This document shows positions 1 through 12,343 of a stretch of DNA of 64,000 nucleotides, piece after piece. A program made the translations under genes and the position numbers. Numbering within the stretch: position 1 is the stretch's first letter; each line of letters starts with the position of its first letter. Under the pieces are notes generated by a model that ran no database searches, was not told the DNA's origin, and saw nothing but the letters and a program-made list of their open reading frames with translations. The stretch comes from Hippasteria phrygiana (Eukaryota > Echinodermata > Asteroidea > Valvatida > Goniasteridae), in the NCBI GenBank assembly GCA_037893225.1, contig JAZGUH010000925.1, positions 1 to 64,000 of the forward strand, in the 5' to 3' direction.

Positions 1-263
1 TTTGAACTAAATTACAGCCAATATCAAAGATGGCATTATTCACGACTGGCCCCCACTTGTGTTTTAAAAAATCTAACCTACATTATTAATTTTAAAGGTT
101 CATCCATCATAATGGATGATTTATTCATTGACATTTTGCCACGTGGTGCAATATTGTTGCGGAGACACTGTGCCGGTATACAATCAACGCGCATTTTTTG
201 GCAGGTGAATTCAGTGTGGTTCTCCAGTCCAATCACGTCTTGGTAGCGGCACAATACAGAATA

Positions 264-421
264 CACTCTAAAAACGGATTGGTTGAAATAACCAATATAT
301 TGGTTAACTTAAACAACCAATTATTGGATTGATATGTGTCCAACCAATTGGATTGGTTGGACACATATCTACCAATCCTACCAATATATTTGTTGGTTTC
401 AACAAATCCGTTTTAAGAGTG
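264..421 (+). mobile_element. TA-flanked palindromic MITE
   Basis: TA 262-263 and 422-423; inverted ends CACTCTAAAAACGGATT and AATCCGTTTTAAGAGTG. The interior is almost fully self-complementary (TGTCCAACCAAT and ATTGGTTGGACA). A Tc1/mariner-type derivative. Confidence 0.75.
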
Positions 422-423
422 TA

Positions 424-1147
424 CAGGGTGTGCGTGAAAAAGTCACTAGAAAGATGCTGAATTACTGTTGCTTTATACAATCCAACAAAAGTCTCACTTT
501 TCATACTGTTGAGGAGGCTCATAGTCGCACTTAAAACAAATGGAAGAAAGGAATTTTGGCATTTCAGTATTTGCTTAAACGACGGGTTAGACAGTACAAA
601 AATCACTAAAAGAAAATTAGTGTTTTATTTCTGCCTCATAGCAATCTAACCATCATCTTTCGGAATCTAAGAAGCTTGTGTGTCGGAAGTTGCCCATTGT
701 ATAAAATAATGTAACTGAAGCAAAAACTCTGTCACTTTCCAGATGAGTCGTTTCTTCATCCTTTATAACATGTTGCTATCTTGATAAAAAATATATTGAC
801 TGTTTTGCAAGCAGTTTTCCTCAGTTGGTTTCAGTTTAGTGTTGGTCCGCCGGTCTGGTTAATTCTTGCACGCGTGAATTACGTGCGGGGCATGAAAGAT
901 ATAAATGTATTTTTTTTAGTTCTTGCGCCCAAAATTTTGAGAAAATATTTTTTTCCGATTTTGATATCGACCTTGTGACAACGCGCTGTTATTTTTTCAA
1001 TATTGTGCACGTGATTTCAGGTCTATTCACCGTATACGCGTACCGTATATGATTTTTCAATGAGAGACGACAAAAATAAATTCACGTGACGCGGGTAAGC
1101 TCATGCACAATTATCCGGCGTGAAATATATGAATATTTGCCCAAGCC
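424..1147. other. Unassigned AT-rich sequence
   Basis: No gene, tRNA or clear repeat. Short palindrome TATACGCGTACCGTATA near 1033. Frames of up to 110 codons in 1-5.5 kb come from repeats and homopolymers. Confidence 0.5.
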
Positions 1148-1290
1148 AGATATTGTTTTTTTTCGGGTTCTGTTCGGTTTCGGTCGGTCCCGGTCGGTTT
1201 TTCCATATATTTTTGTCGGGTGGGGTCGGGTCGGTTTTGAGAGTTCAGATCGGTTTCGGTTCGAATTCGGTTTATATCTATAATGTTTCG
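1148..1290 (+). repeat. GGTCGG/GGTTTCGG low-complexity stretch
   Basis: Repeats of TTCGG, GTCGG and GGTCGGG with an inner palindrome-like CGAATTCGG. Looks like the subterminal part of a transposon, but no end was found. Confidence 0.4.
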
Positions 1291-1920
1291 GATCGGTTTG
1301 GCTTGCATGGTCAACCCAACCCGATGCACATCATTACGATGGGCAAGCCATGGGAGACTGCGATTCTCTGAAAGATAATGTATTTGGAGTCTTGGAGAGA
1401 GTTGTCTTTATTTGATAAATTACATAATCAATAGGTTGCATGATGTACGAGGTTGTCTGGAGAAGTTGTCAGCACCGTTACAAGTTGTAATGAAACCTCA
1501 ACATATTGAACGTTTTTAGTTTTCTTTTGTTTTGTCGGTAATTTTTATGTTTTCCTTTTCCTCAGAGAAATTAAGGAATGAAATCAAGTCATTCAGTGAG
1601 AACTTGTAAAATATTGTATTGTAAGATTTGACTTAAATAAAACCTCCAAATTTGGTATTTATCAAAAACCTTAACCTACAGAAATAAAGGGATTTCCCTT
1701 TGATACATCACAAAACTGAATCTTCAAAAATTGATTCTCATTCATTTTTATAAAAAATTAAAAAAAAAAATCTGAAAAATTCCAGTTCAGGTCTACCCCA
1801 CACCAACACATCCTTTTCGGCCCCTAAAAACTGTTCTCATCATTCAAATTTTGTTTTAAGATTTACTCATTGATTTCAAATTTACATTTTAAAAACTTTG
1901 GAAATCTCACGATCCCTGGA

Positions 1921-2482
1921 GCCCCCCCCCCCCCCCCCCCCCCACTCCCTATCTGCAGACGTAGTCAGTAAATTATTTTGTTTAGTCAAAGTAATTTATC
2001 AACCAAGGTGGGAAACCGTTGGTGCCACCCCCCCCCCCCCCCCCCCCCCACTTTTTATACCTTCCGACGGGCCTGTAATGTCCCCTATAGCGTTAACTCT
2101 GTGGGGTAGGTCGAGACACCCCCGTGGGGTAGCATTGTCACCATTGTTGCCCTTTCTTCCATGTACCCCGCAAGGAGACTAATGTAAGAACACACACACA
2201 TGTATGTGCGTTTTAATATGAGGACAATGAATGGAACCCTTCTTTTGTTCCCTTTGTTTGTACTTTAACTTTTTCCGAACATGTCCCATAAGGTTTGTAC
2301 ACGAAAATCTCTCGGGGTCATTATCCCTAATCCCCCATTGTCCCAAGTCCTCTATCTTATAGCTGAACCCACTCATACACACGCTGCCCCTCTCGAGCGA
2401 TTTTCTGGCGGACGTGTGTCAGAGGAAAAATCCTCTCTACGTTTCGCAAGTCATCATCAATATAGTCACCAATTTTGTGGTG

Positions 2483-2515
<33 letters not shown>
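1921..2515 (+). repeat. Cluster of long poly(C) runs
   Basis: C runs of about 23, 23 and 31 bases at 1921-1943, 2028-2050 and 2484-2514. Related poly(G)/poly(C) runs: 4747-4778, 4964-4981, 5730-5749, 12991-13008, 33796-33808 and 53649-53669. Such lengths suggest replication slippage or sequencing uncertainty. Confidence 0.85.
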
Positions 2516-2517
<2 letters not shown>

Positions 2518-2942
2518 CAAATTGGTCTTGCTATGGCCCTTGCTCCACCCCCACCTTTCCAAAACGTTCTGCCGCCGCTGGTTCAGACCAAGGATCACAA
2601 AATTGGAGGCAGCTGAATATGACGGTCACTTTCTTGTTTATTAATTAATGTATGTAGGGGTCCGTGTCTCCTGGGGGCCTCCGTAATTTTTCCTACAATG
2701 ATCCTGATGTCATCGTTTCTATAGCAACCGGGCAACTCATGTCCATCCACATGTATTGCAAATAGTCCTCTTAGAAAAAGTAATTATCGAGACCATGTTG
2801 GGCAGATAAACCTTTGATTCATGTTTTGTCATTATTGATATTTGTGAGAATAATTATATCCTTTAATTGTTAGCGATACTTTTATTGGATAATGGTTCGA
2901 AAAGGGGTTTTTATGGTGGCCCTGAAGGGACATCGGAAATCG

Positions 2943-3170
2943 TGAATATTGACGTCAATATTCACGACAATTTTACGACTTGCCCCAAATCGTAAATATT
3001 CAGGTGAATATTCACGTAAAAAATTTCATGTCCCGCTCCCCGGCCACAAATATTCACGTCAATATTCGCGTCCAAAATTCACGTACTGCTCTCCGGTCGC
3101 AAATATTCACGTCAATATTCGCGTCAAAAAAATCACGTCCCGCACTGCAGTCGCAAATATTCACGTGGAT
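2943..3170 (+). repeat. Degenerate tandem repeat of AATATTCACGTCAATATTCGCGTC
   Basis: Four imperfect units of about 60 bp, each with AAATATTCACGT(C/G)AATATTC followed by a (T/C)CCCGC.C...(G)TCGCAA linker. Probably the subterminal region of a DNA transposon. Confidence 0.65.
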
Positions 3171-3302
3171 TTTTTATCAGTCAATCACAAGTCAGCTCAC
3201 AAGCTACATGGGATGAACAATGACAAAAGAATGATTTTTTTTAATATAGTGTGTTTGAATAGCTTGTGACTTGTGGTGACTTGTGATTGACTTGTGATCG
3301 AT

Positions 3303-3687
3303 GTGCGCGATCGGTCGATCGCGCTACGCTATAGGTCGATCGTCACGCTATGGGCCCATCGCGCTGCCACCAGTCGAACACATTTTCTTTCTAATGCACG
3401 GCTCTGGAGGATTTGTTTTTTAAAGGTAAGTAAAGTCCAAGATATCCGTCATAATCGACCGATAGCGCAACACGATGGATTATACCCAGCACGATATGGG
3501 GCAGAGGCCGGTACCCCTCTTTTGTCCCTATACCTACCCTATACACTCTCCAGACTGTTGTTACCTAACACATCCCCTAGACCTCTGAAAAGAAGTCCTG
3601 AGATTCCGGGAACACAATGACCAACACAAAAGAGGGGGGTTCCTCTGCCCTATATCGTGCATCATATGCGATCGATCGATCGCGCAC
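3303..3687 (+). repeat. CGATCG-rich inverted block holding a MITE
   Basis: GTGCGCGATCGGTCGATCGC at the left and the near-complement GATCGATCGATCGCGCAC at the right, with further GGTCGATCG/ATCGACCG words inside. The MITE at 3490-3663 interrupts it. Confidence 0.5.
3490..3663 (+). mobile_element. MITE family GCACGATATGGGGCAGAG, copy 1
   Basis: Inverted ends GCACGATATGGGGCAGAGG and CCTCTGCCCTATATCGTGC. The interior (TTTTGTCCCTATACC, ACACTCTCCAGACTGTTGTTACCTA) matches copy 2 at 8089-8264. It sits inside a CGATCG-rich inverted block (3303-3687). Confidence 0.8.
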
Positions 3688-3885
3688 ACCGACCGATCGC
3701 GCCCAACAGCGACATGTACAGTAGGCCTATGTTTTGTTTTGTTTTTGTTTAAAGTTTATTTAACAGACTAGATTGCATACAAAACATTACCCTAACCCCT
3801 AGGGTGTGAAAAATCATCAAATGCGAATTCAGGACTGTTAGGGTTTACACATCATTTACATGGTATCAGTGTAAGAACTAATTAA

Positions 3886-4015
3886 CCCTTTGAAGCCGGA
3901 TGACGTCTACAGACGTCATTCTCTGCATTTTCAATCCATTGTTGGATTATTGTGTATGTTACGCTTGGCTGCACAAGCCTCTTGTGTCCGTTTCGCTTGG
4001 CTGCACAGGCCGCCC
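3886..4015 (+). mobile_element. piggyBac-type MITE, right end missing
   Basis: TTAA 3882-3885, then CCCTTTGAAGCCGGATGACG, ATTGTTGGATTATTG and GCTTGGCTGCACAAGCC, as in 24808-25010. The right TTAA end is not found. Confidence 0.65.
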
Positions 4016-4439
4016 ACAATGTATGTGGGTCATTCTATAAATTTAGGGTTCAAAAGTGACATTTTTTGGTTTCCCTGTTACACCTGACCTGTGTAATTTC
4101 CCATCCAGTATCATTAAAATTCACTTCACACTATTTTTTACTTGTTTGGCATGTACTTTGCTTTACATAATCACTCTTGGAGATAGAAGGCGCTTTGCAA
4201 AATCTTGAACATGTCAAATGTAAAATTGGACCCTAAATTTATAGAATGACCAACGTACATTGCTTCAGAATGCATTATACACAAGATAAATGTAGTACAT
4301 TTTTTTCCCAGGAAATTTGCCTCATACATCCCTTTAGAGTGAGTATAAGTGATTTCAAGTTAATGAAAGTCAGGTTTAAATAACAGACTTTGTTTTTTAC
4401 ATTAAAAAATTAACAGAAATTAAAAGAAAAATCTAAACG

Positions 4440-4561
4440 TGATTTCTATTAGTGATTTGTTTGATTTTTTTCCATTGATTTAAATCATTATTTAAATCAA
4501 TGATTTAAATCATTATTTAAATCAATGATTTAAATCGAGTGATTTAAATCAAACAACCCTG
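4440..4561 (+). mobile_element. hAT right terminus with ATTTAAATCA repeats
   Basis: Five to six repeats of GATTTAAATCA(A/T)T(G/T)A ending AATCAAACAACCCTG. This end, with GATTTAAATC subterminal words, is typical of one hAT group. The left terminus was not found. Confidence 0.5.
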
Positions 4562-5141
4562 CTTTTAAACATCGTTTAGGTTTCGGGTGTTGCAAAAACT
4601 TGTAGAAAAGCCTTCAACAGCATAAAACGCGGGAACGAGCAGGCCATTCAACCCCAAGATTGAGTGCAATTGTTCCATGGATATACTGGGTTGAAAACCT
4701 CCCGTTCGTTCTATAATAATGTGTAGGTGTCGTGGGCGGCGATCACGGGGGGGGGGGGGGGGGGGAGGGGGGGGGGAGGCGGGAGGGACATGCCCCCAAT
4801 ATTTTTCGGGAAGGGGACGGCTATGGCAGTGTCTCCTATGGTTTATTGGCTTTTACATGCACCAGAATACACACAGATCAGCACACATTTTCAAAAATCT
4901 CCCAGGATACACAAGAGACACCGAATACAAAATGCTTATAAACAATTATGACTTTTTTCTCCGCCCCCCCCCCCCCCCCCCTCAACCTTGCCGAGAAATC
5001 GCCACCGCTGCATCTTGTGTCAGTCAGATAAACACCCCCATCTGCTACTGAAATGTTACTACATGTACATGGTACACACATAAAAAAAAAAACAAGTTAA
5101 AAAAAATTGACATTTTTTAAAGTGCTTCATCGCTATGAAGC

Positions 5142-5290
5142 CGGGACCGAATTTCATCACATGGGGTGTCATATGGAAATCTTCGTCATGAGCAGGAATT
5201 AGCAGAGTTGGCCGTACAATAATCGTTCACAGAATTCTTCTATAAATTACAGTTAGCACACCTTTTCAGCAGAGCCACGAAATTGGGCCC
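5142..5290 (+). mobile_element. MITE family GGGCCCAATTTCAT, degenerate copy
   Basis: The right end CAGCAGAGCCACGAAATTGGGCCC is clear (5267-5290). The left end GGGACCGAATTTCATCAC is a weaker match. Confidence 0.45.
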
Positions 5291-6192
5291 AGTGCTGAGG
5301 AGCGCGCATCTGGAACGGCATAAATCCCCACGCCGTGGGTCCCATAAACAAAATAACGGGACGCCCGTGCACTCCATTGACCAATGAGATCGTAAACTCG
5401 CCACCTAACTTCTTTGTTGCACAAAACTAGTTGAATGATGAGTTTCAAAAGTCAGCCTTTCCAATGTGCAACTTTTATCTCATTCTAATAACGGTGCATT
5501 CCCAACCTCAACATTTTAGATGGTTGAATATTATCGTAATGGATAAAAAGCCAATCAGTGCACGTATAATTATTAGTTTGACAGTCCCCCTCTCTTTAAA
5601 ATGTTACGCCCACTACTCCCCTAGTATTCTAGTGTGCACCAGTAGCACCCGTCTGCGGGCGCATAGGGGGATGGGGGGGGGGGGGACACTCCAGCGTCGT
5701 AGCCAGGGCTCTCTCCATTGGGGGTAAGTTGGGGGGGGGGGGGGGGGGGCTCGCAGCATTCTTTTTAATAATACCATTACTTTTTATTTGTCCTGAATAT
5801 TGACATTAATATTCACGATTTCCGATGTCCCTTCAGGGCCACCATAGAAAACTTTGAATTGTGGTGAAATTGTCGCCTTGATCATCGACATCTGAAACGT
5901 TCGTAAACTTTTCTGCAGCGTGACGTCACATGGTTGTAGACAGTGACTGTTTCATGTCAGCTTCCATACACCGGCTGTTGTATGCCTCGATTTAGATTTG
6001 GCTTTTTGTTTCATAACATTTCGCTCGGTTGGTTGGCGACTCTGATGTCATCACATAACTCAGCTGGAATTTTAAAATTTGTATTAATTTTTAAATTTTG
6101 ATTGGAATTTGCATTTAAAAACCAAGTCTGAATTTAAGGTTTGAATTTCAGTTCCAAGTATTGTGAATTTTGAAATTCGGATTTCGAAGGAT

Positions 6193-6280
6193 ATACAAAT
6201 TACAAAATCAGACTGAAAATACTTACGGTCTACCAATTGCTAGACCTTAAGAATTTTCAGTCTGATTTTGTAATTTGTAT
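6193..6280. repeat. 40-bp hairpin, 8-bp loop
   Basis: Arms 6193-6232 and 6241-6280 (ATACAAATTACAAAATCAGA against TCTGATTTTGTAATTTGTAT), two mismatches. Confidence 0.85.
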
Positions 6281-8088
6281 CTTGAATCTAAGTTAGGGAT
6301 TCCAGACTTGACCTTGAATTTTGCGACTTTGTGACAGGGTTAAAAAAAAAACTACTGAACAATAGGCAAATCCACCCAATAAAATAATTAAGAATCGGAC
6401 TATTTCTTTCTTACTCAAAACCCTTTTATTCAACCACCACCATCACAGTAAACATTAAAGTGCAAATCAAACCTTTCCCTTATATTACACTACTATTAAA
6501 TTAATTTCACCAATTACACATTTTAATTTATTACGAATCAACGCCGAGTGTCTCCAAGTTTAGGCTTGAAAACAACCACGCAAAGGCTTAGCGCCATCAG
6601 CCAGTCAGTAACCCCCGGTAGACTTGGCACACCACCCAAGGCTTGATGAAAGACTCCATGGTAAATGACACCCAGTCATCACGTCAACGCAACGTGGTAG
6701 CTACGGTTACCCCCTGGTAGTAGCAAAATGTACTGGTGATTCCCAGTGTATCACGAAACCCTATAGAAATAGATCCAATGTTAAAAACTAAGTTCCAATT
6801 TTACATTTAAATACATTGCTTGCCCTTCATAGATTTTTAGTTGGCACTCAAACTCGGTTAAAATTGGCAAGGTTGCAAAATTGATTTAGTAGAAATGGCC
6901 GTTTATATCAAATACAGTAAAATGACATTTCGATCCAAAATGCAATTATACAGAAATGCAAACGATTTATATGGCAAGAAAATATTAAATACGATAACTT
7001 ACAGGAATTATCCTGGTTTCGTAGAGAAGTTCAAACCCCTGGTTGAAAATTGGCACTTGGCAGATACTTATTTGGATTGGAGAACTGGTCCACGCAAAAC
7101 AACAAAATGGCACTCAATTGCCACTACATGATTTCGGACACAACAAACGTAAGAGTTCTCAATAACTCAAATAACCGAAATCATCCAAAAACATCGAGGC
7201 TGGCCCGGCGATGGCCCTCTCCCCGGTAAACTCAAGCGCAGACTCTCCCCAAAAATTCAATTTCCCCGATATATCTGCCAATCCCCAAATTCCAAGATGA
7301 CGTTATATAAAATCAACCAATAGAAAATAACCAAATTTATTGGAAGGGTTGGCTAATTTGTGTATCAATAAATGGATATGATGGCCCAACAACCAATCAA
7401 ATTCAGTACAACCATCTTACTTCTAATTTGTTTAAGGTGTGGCAGTCCTACCAACCAATGAAAACGACTCGATAACCTCACCCCACCTATTTTGCTTAAC
7501 AACGAAAGAGGTACGGTGGGTTCAACATGCCAAGTTACATTTCATTTTATACCAACTACCCAAAATTTACAATTTATTTATGTATAGATACTGACGCCCA
7601 AACATATTATCGGTAATTAATAACACCAAAGATTCTAACAAAATTATTCTAGGTAATCGGTAAGTGCAAAATAATTCTTATTCACGTGATATTGACACTT
7701 GTCTCTTGTCTCTGATTTTAGAAGGGAAGGATCAGACCACACATTTTAATGATTCTGTAGGGGAACTGACTGTCATTCATTTATTTATTTTGTCTGAATC
7801 AAGAGCAATCATTCACTTAACATTTGATAATCCAATTTGAGAATCGTATCTTTTGATCCTGCCTCCATTTATTATTCTAGTTTTTAATAGTTGCCTTAGC
7901 GTCCTAAACTAAACCTTAAGCGGACTTCCCTTCAATTCTAGATACATGGTACACACATTTTCAATGTTTTAAAATTTCGTTTCTTTTGTTTTTGTTTTTG
8001 TTGTTTTTGTTTTTAAAAATTTGTTTGACCCACCCACCCACCTCAATTTTCCTCGATCTTAAAATATTGATTTTCCATTTATACCCAG
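6281..8088. other. Unassigned AT-rich sequence
   Basis: Nothing recognised on either strand apart from short T-rich runs (7980-8015). The frame at 6895-7131 has no family resemblance. Confidence 0.5.
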
Positions 8089-8264
8089 CACGATATGGGG
8101 CAGAGGGGTACCCCCCTTTTGTCCCTATACCCTATACACTCTCCAGACTATTGTTACCTAAAAACACATCCCCCCAGACATCTGAAAAGAATTACTGAGA
8201 TTCCACGAACACAATGACAAACACAAAAGAGGGAGGGGGGTTCCCTCTGCCCCATATCGTGCAT
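8089..8264 (+). mobile_element. MITE family GCACGATATGGGGCAGAG, copy 2
   Basis: Same ends and interior as the copy at 3490-3663, with small indels. Both begin after TATACCCA. It lies about 0.35 kb before the 200-bp satellite. Confidence 0.8.
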
Positions 8265-8603
8265 CATATGTAAACATGTGCCCTGATTACCTCTTGTATT
8301 TCATAATCAGCTTCTGACCTAGCGCTGGCGATAATGATTTTTTTTGCAGTCGATATTTTTTCCCCGCAATGGCGATAAAATCGTATACAAATTACGGCAG
8401 GATAAAAAGGTTGTGAAAGGTTAGCGATCTTAAAATCCTAATGTACAAACGCATAAACAACTTTTAAAAACTTAACACAGCCAAAGCTCTCTGTCAAAAT
8501 ATCGCAACTTCATCCACCCATATGGAGGAATGACCAAGCACGTGGCGGCCAGTGTTGTTGCAAACTTTTTTACCAATTCATTTTTTTTGAAGTCCAGTCA
8601 CAA

Positions 8604-11600
8604 GTAAAATACTCGAACCCCTTGGACCAGGCGGGCACTATTTTTTGACGGTTCTCTGGGTCCCCCTGCATCCCTCCATTACTATCCTTGCCCGGTCCAA
8701 GGGGTCCTTCATACTTTAAAGGGGATTGTTCACGGACGTATATTTTGTGTACAAACCTAATGGCGATCTGTGCATTAAGATAAACGCATCTTCAAATTTT
8801 TTTAAAAAATAAGCGAACCCCTTGGACCAGGCGGGCACTATTTTTTGACGGTTCTCTGGGTCCCCCTGCATCCCTCCATTACTATCCTTGCCCGGTCCAA
8901 GGGGCCCTTCATACTTTAAAGGGGATTGTTCACGGACGTATATTTTGTGTACAAACCTAATGGCGATCTGTGCATTAAGATAAACGCATCTTCACAAAAT
9001 CTTAAAAAATACGCGAACCCCTTGGACCAGGCAGGCACTATTTTTTGACGGTTCTATGGGTCCCCCTGCATCCCTCCATTACTATCCTTGCCCGGTCCAA
9101 GGGGTCCTTCATACTTTAAAGGGGATTGTTCACGGACGTATATTTTGTGTACAAACCTAATGGCGATCTGTGCATTAAGATAAACGCATCTTCACAAAAT
9201 CTTTAAAAATACTCGAACCCCTTGGACCAGGCAGGCACTATTTTTTGACGGTTCTCTGGATCCCCCTGCATCCCTCCATTACTATCCTTGCCCGGTCCAA
9301 GGGGTCCTTCATACTTTAAAGGGGATTGTTCACGGACGTATATTTTGTGTACAAACCTAATGGCGATCTGTGCATTAAGATAAACGCATCTTCACAAAAT
9401 CTTTAAAAATACTCGAACCCCTTGGACCAGGCAGGCACTATTTTTTGACGGTTCTCTGGATCCCCCTGCATCCCTCCATTACTATCCTTGCCCGGTCCAA
9501 GGGGTCCTTCATACTTTAAAGGGGATTGTTCATGGACGTATATTTTGTGTACAAACCTAATGGCGATCTGTGCATTAAGATAAACGCATCTTCAAAAAAT
9601 CTTTAAAAATACGCGAACCCCTTGGACCAGGCAGGCACTATTTTTTGACGGTTCTATGGGTCCCCCTGCATCCCTCCATTACTATCCTTGTCCGGTCCAA
9701 GGGGTCCTTCATACTTTAAAGGGGATTGTTCACGGACGTATATTTTGTGTACAAACCTAATGGCGATCTGTGCATTAAGATAAACGCATCTTCAAAAAAT
9801 CTTTAAAAATACGCGAACCCGTTGGACCAGGCAGGCACTATTTTTTGACGGTTCTATGGGTCCCCCTGCATCCCTCCATTACTATCCTTGCCCGGTCCAA
9901 GGGGGTCCTTCATACTTTAAAGGGGATTGTTCACGGACGTATATTTTGTGTACAAACCTAATGGCGATCTGTGCATTAAGATAAACGCATCTTCAAAAAA
10001 TCTTTAAAAATACGCGAACCCCTTGGACCAGGCAGGCACTATTTTTTGACGGTTCTATGGGTCCCCCTGCATCCCTCCATTACTATCCTTGCCCGGTCCA
10101 AGGGGTCCTTCATACTTTAAAGGGGATTGTTCACGGACGTATATTTTGTGTACAAACCTAATGGCGATCTGTGCATTAAGATAAACGCATCTTCAAAAAA
10201 TCTTTAAAAATACGCGAACCCCTTGGACCAGGCAGGCACTATTTTTTGACGGTTCTCTGGATCCCCCTGCATCCCTCCATTACTATCCTTGCCCGGTCCA
10301 AGGGGTCCTTCATACTTTAAAGGGGATTGTTCACGGACGTATATTTTGTGTACAAACCTAATGGCGATCTGTGCATTAAGATAAACGCATCTTCACAAAA
10401 TCTTTAAAAATACTCGAACCCCTTGGACCAGGCAGGCACTATTTTTTGACGGTTCTCTGGATCCCCCTGCATCCCTCCATTACTATCCTTGCCCGGTCCA
10501 AGCGGTCCTTCATACTTTAAAGGGGATTGTTCATGGACGTATATTTTGTGTACAAACCTAATGGCGATCTGTGCATTAAGATAAACGCATCTTCAAATTT
10601 TTTAAAAAAATAAGCGAACCCCTTGGACCAGGCGGGCACTATTTTTTGACGGTTCTATGGGTCCCCCTGCATCCCTCCATTACTATCCTTGCCCGGTCCA
10701 AGGGGGTCCTTCATACTTTAAAGGGGATTGTTCACGGACGTATATTTTGTGTACAAACCTAATGGCGATCTGTGCATTAAGATAAACGCATCTTCAAAAA
10801 ATCTTTAAAAATACGCGAACCCCTTGGACCAGGCAGGCACTATTTTTTGACGGTTCTATGGGTCCCCCTGCATCCCTCCATTACTATCCTTGCCCGGTCC
10901 AAGGGGTCCTTCATACTTTAAAGGGGATTGTTCACGGACGTATATTTTGTGTACAAACCTAATGGCGATCTGTGCATTAAGATAAACGCATCTTCAAAAA
11001 ATCTTTAAAAATACGCGAACCCCTTGGACCAGGCAGGCACTATTTTTTGACGGTTCTATGGGTCCCCCTGCATCCCTCCATTACTATCCTTGCCCGGTCC
11101 AAGGGGTCCTTCATACTTTAAAGGGGATTGTTCACGGACGTATATTTTGTGTACAAACCTAATGGCGATCTGTGCATTAAGATAAACGCATCTTCACAAA
11201 ATCTTTAAAAATACTCGAACCCCTTGGACCAGGCAGGCACTATTTTTTGACGGTTCTCTGGATCCCCCTGCATCCCTCCATTACTATCCTTTCCCGGTCC
11301 AAGGGGTCCTTCATACTTTAAAGGGGATTGTTCACGGACGTATATTTTGTGTACAAACCTAATGGCGATCTGTGCATTAAGATAAACGCATCTTCAAATT
11401 TTTAAAAAAAATAAGCGAACCCCTTGGACCAGGCGGGCACTATTTTTTGACGGTTCTCTGGGTCCCCCTGCATCCCTCCATTACTATCCTTGCCCGGTCC
11501 AAGGGGCCCTTCATACTTTAAAGGGGATTGTTCACGGACGTATATTTTGTGTACAAACCTAATGGCGATCTGTGCATTAAGATAAACGCATCTTCACAAA

Positions 11601-12030
11601 ATCTTAAAAAATACGCGAACCCCTTGGACCAGGCAGGCACTATTTTTTGACGGTTCTATGGGTCCCCCTGCATCCCTCCATTACTATCCTTGCCCGGTCC
11701 AAGGGGTCCTTCATACTTTAAAGGGGATTGTTCACGGACGTATATTTTGTGTACAAACCTAATGGCGATCTGTGCATTAAGATAAATGCATCTTCACAAA
11801 ATCTTTAAAAATACTCGAACCCCTTGGACCAGGCAGGCACTATTTTGTGACGGTTCTCTGGGTCCCCCTGCATCCCTCCATTACTATCCTTGCCCGGTCC
11901 AAGGGGTCCTTCATACTTTTAAAGGGATTGTTCACGGACGTTGATTTTGTGTACAAACCTAATGGCGAAATGTGACCTAAAATGTAAAATAAATTTGACA
12001 AACGCATCTTTAAAAAAGAAATAAGATAAT
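8604..12030 (+). repeat. 200-bp satellite array, 17 tandem copies
   Basis: The phrase CGAACCCCTTGGACC starts at about 8614, 8814, 9014, 9214, 9414, 9614, 9814, 10015, 10215, 10415, 10615, 10816, 11016, 11216, 11416, 11616 and 11816, so the period is 200 bp with one-base slips where a fifth G occurs. Copies differ by only a few bases, mostly at fixed diagnostic sites (ACTCG, AAGCG or ACGCG; GCAGG or GCGGG; TCTGGG, TCTGGA or TATGGG). Each monomer holds CCCCTTGGACC and, about 65 bp later, its reverse complement GGTCCAAGGGG. The last copy degenerates after GGACGTTGATTT. No open frame exists in it. Confidence 0.95.
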
Positions 12031-12343
12031 AAAGCTCTCGATCATGTCAAAACAACTTTATCCGTGTTGAGATCCTCTAATCCTGAACCCGTAGTTCCCA
12101 CCCCCTCGTCTGACACACACTATTGCTGCTGCTTTGGCTACGGGTTTTAACAAAGTCCGTTATTCTTCGCGGGACAGTAAACCAGTCTAGTATTCATTTC
12201 CGAACGTGGATGCGACTTTGGGTTCGGCGAGTCATGGCGGGTTTGTACACCGTGTGTTGTGTATTGGAATATCGAATAAGGAACTGGTTACTGGTTCAAT
12301 ATTGAATGTCGAATATCGAATAAGGAACCAACTTCACACCGGT

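Larger units (their letters stand above)
2907..5850 (+). repeat. About 50-bp inverted repeat bounding a 2.9-kb composite block
   Basis: GGTGGCCCTGAAGGGACATC, continuing GGAAATCGTGAATATT, at 2914-2957, and its reverse complement at 5802-5845. The left end continues into degenerate tandem copies of AATATTCACGTCAATATTCG (2943-3170). Between the ends lie several other repeats, so it is either one old nested transposon or two independent copies of the same end. Confidence 0.6.

Noticed and set aside
1898..2644. Proline-rich frames around 1.9-2.6 kb
   Set aside because: They are translations of poly(C) runs; no start, splice or homology support.
8604..12030. CRISPR-like regular repeats
   Set aside because: The 200-bp units are continuous tandem copies with no unique spacers, in a eukaryotic context; this is a satellite.
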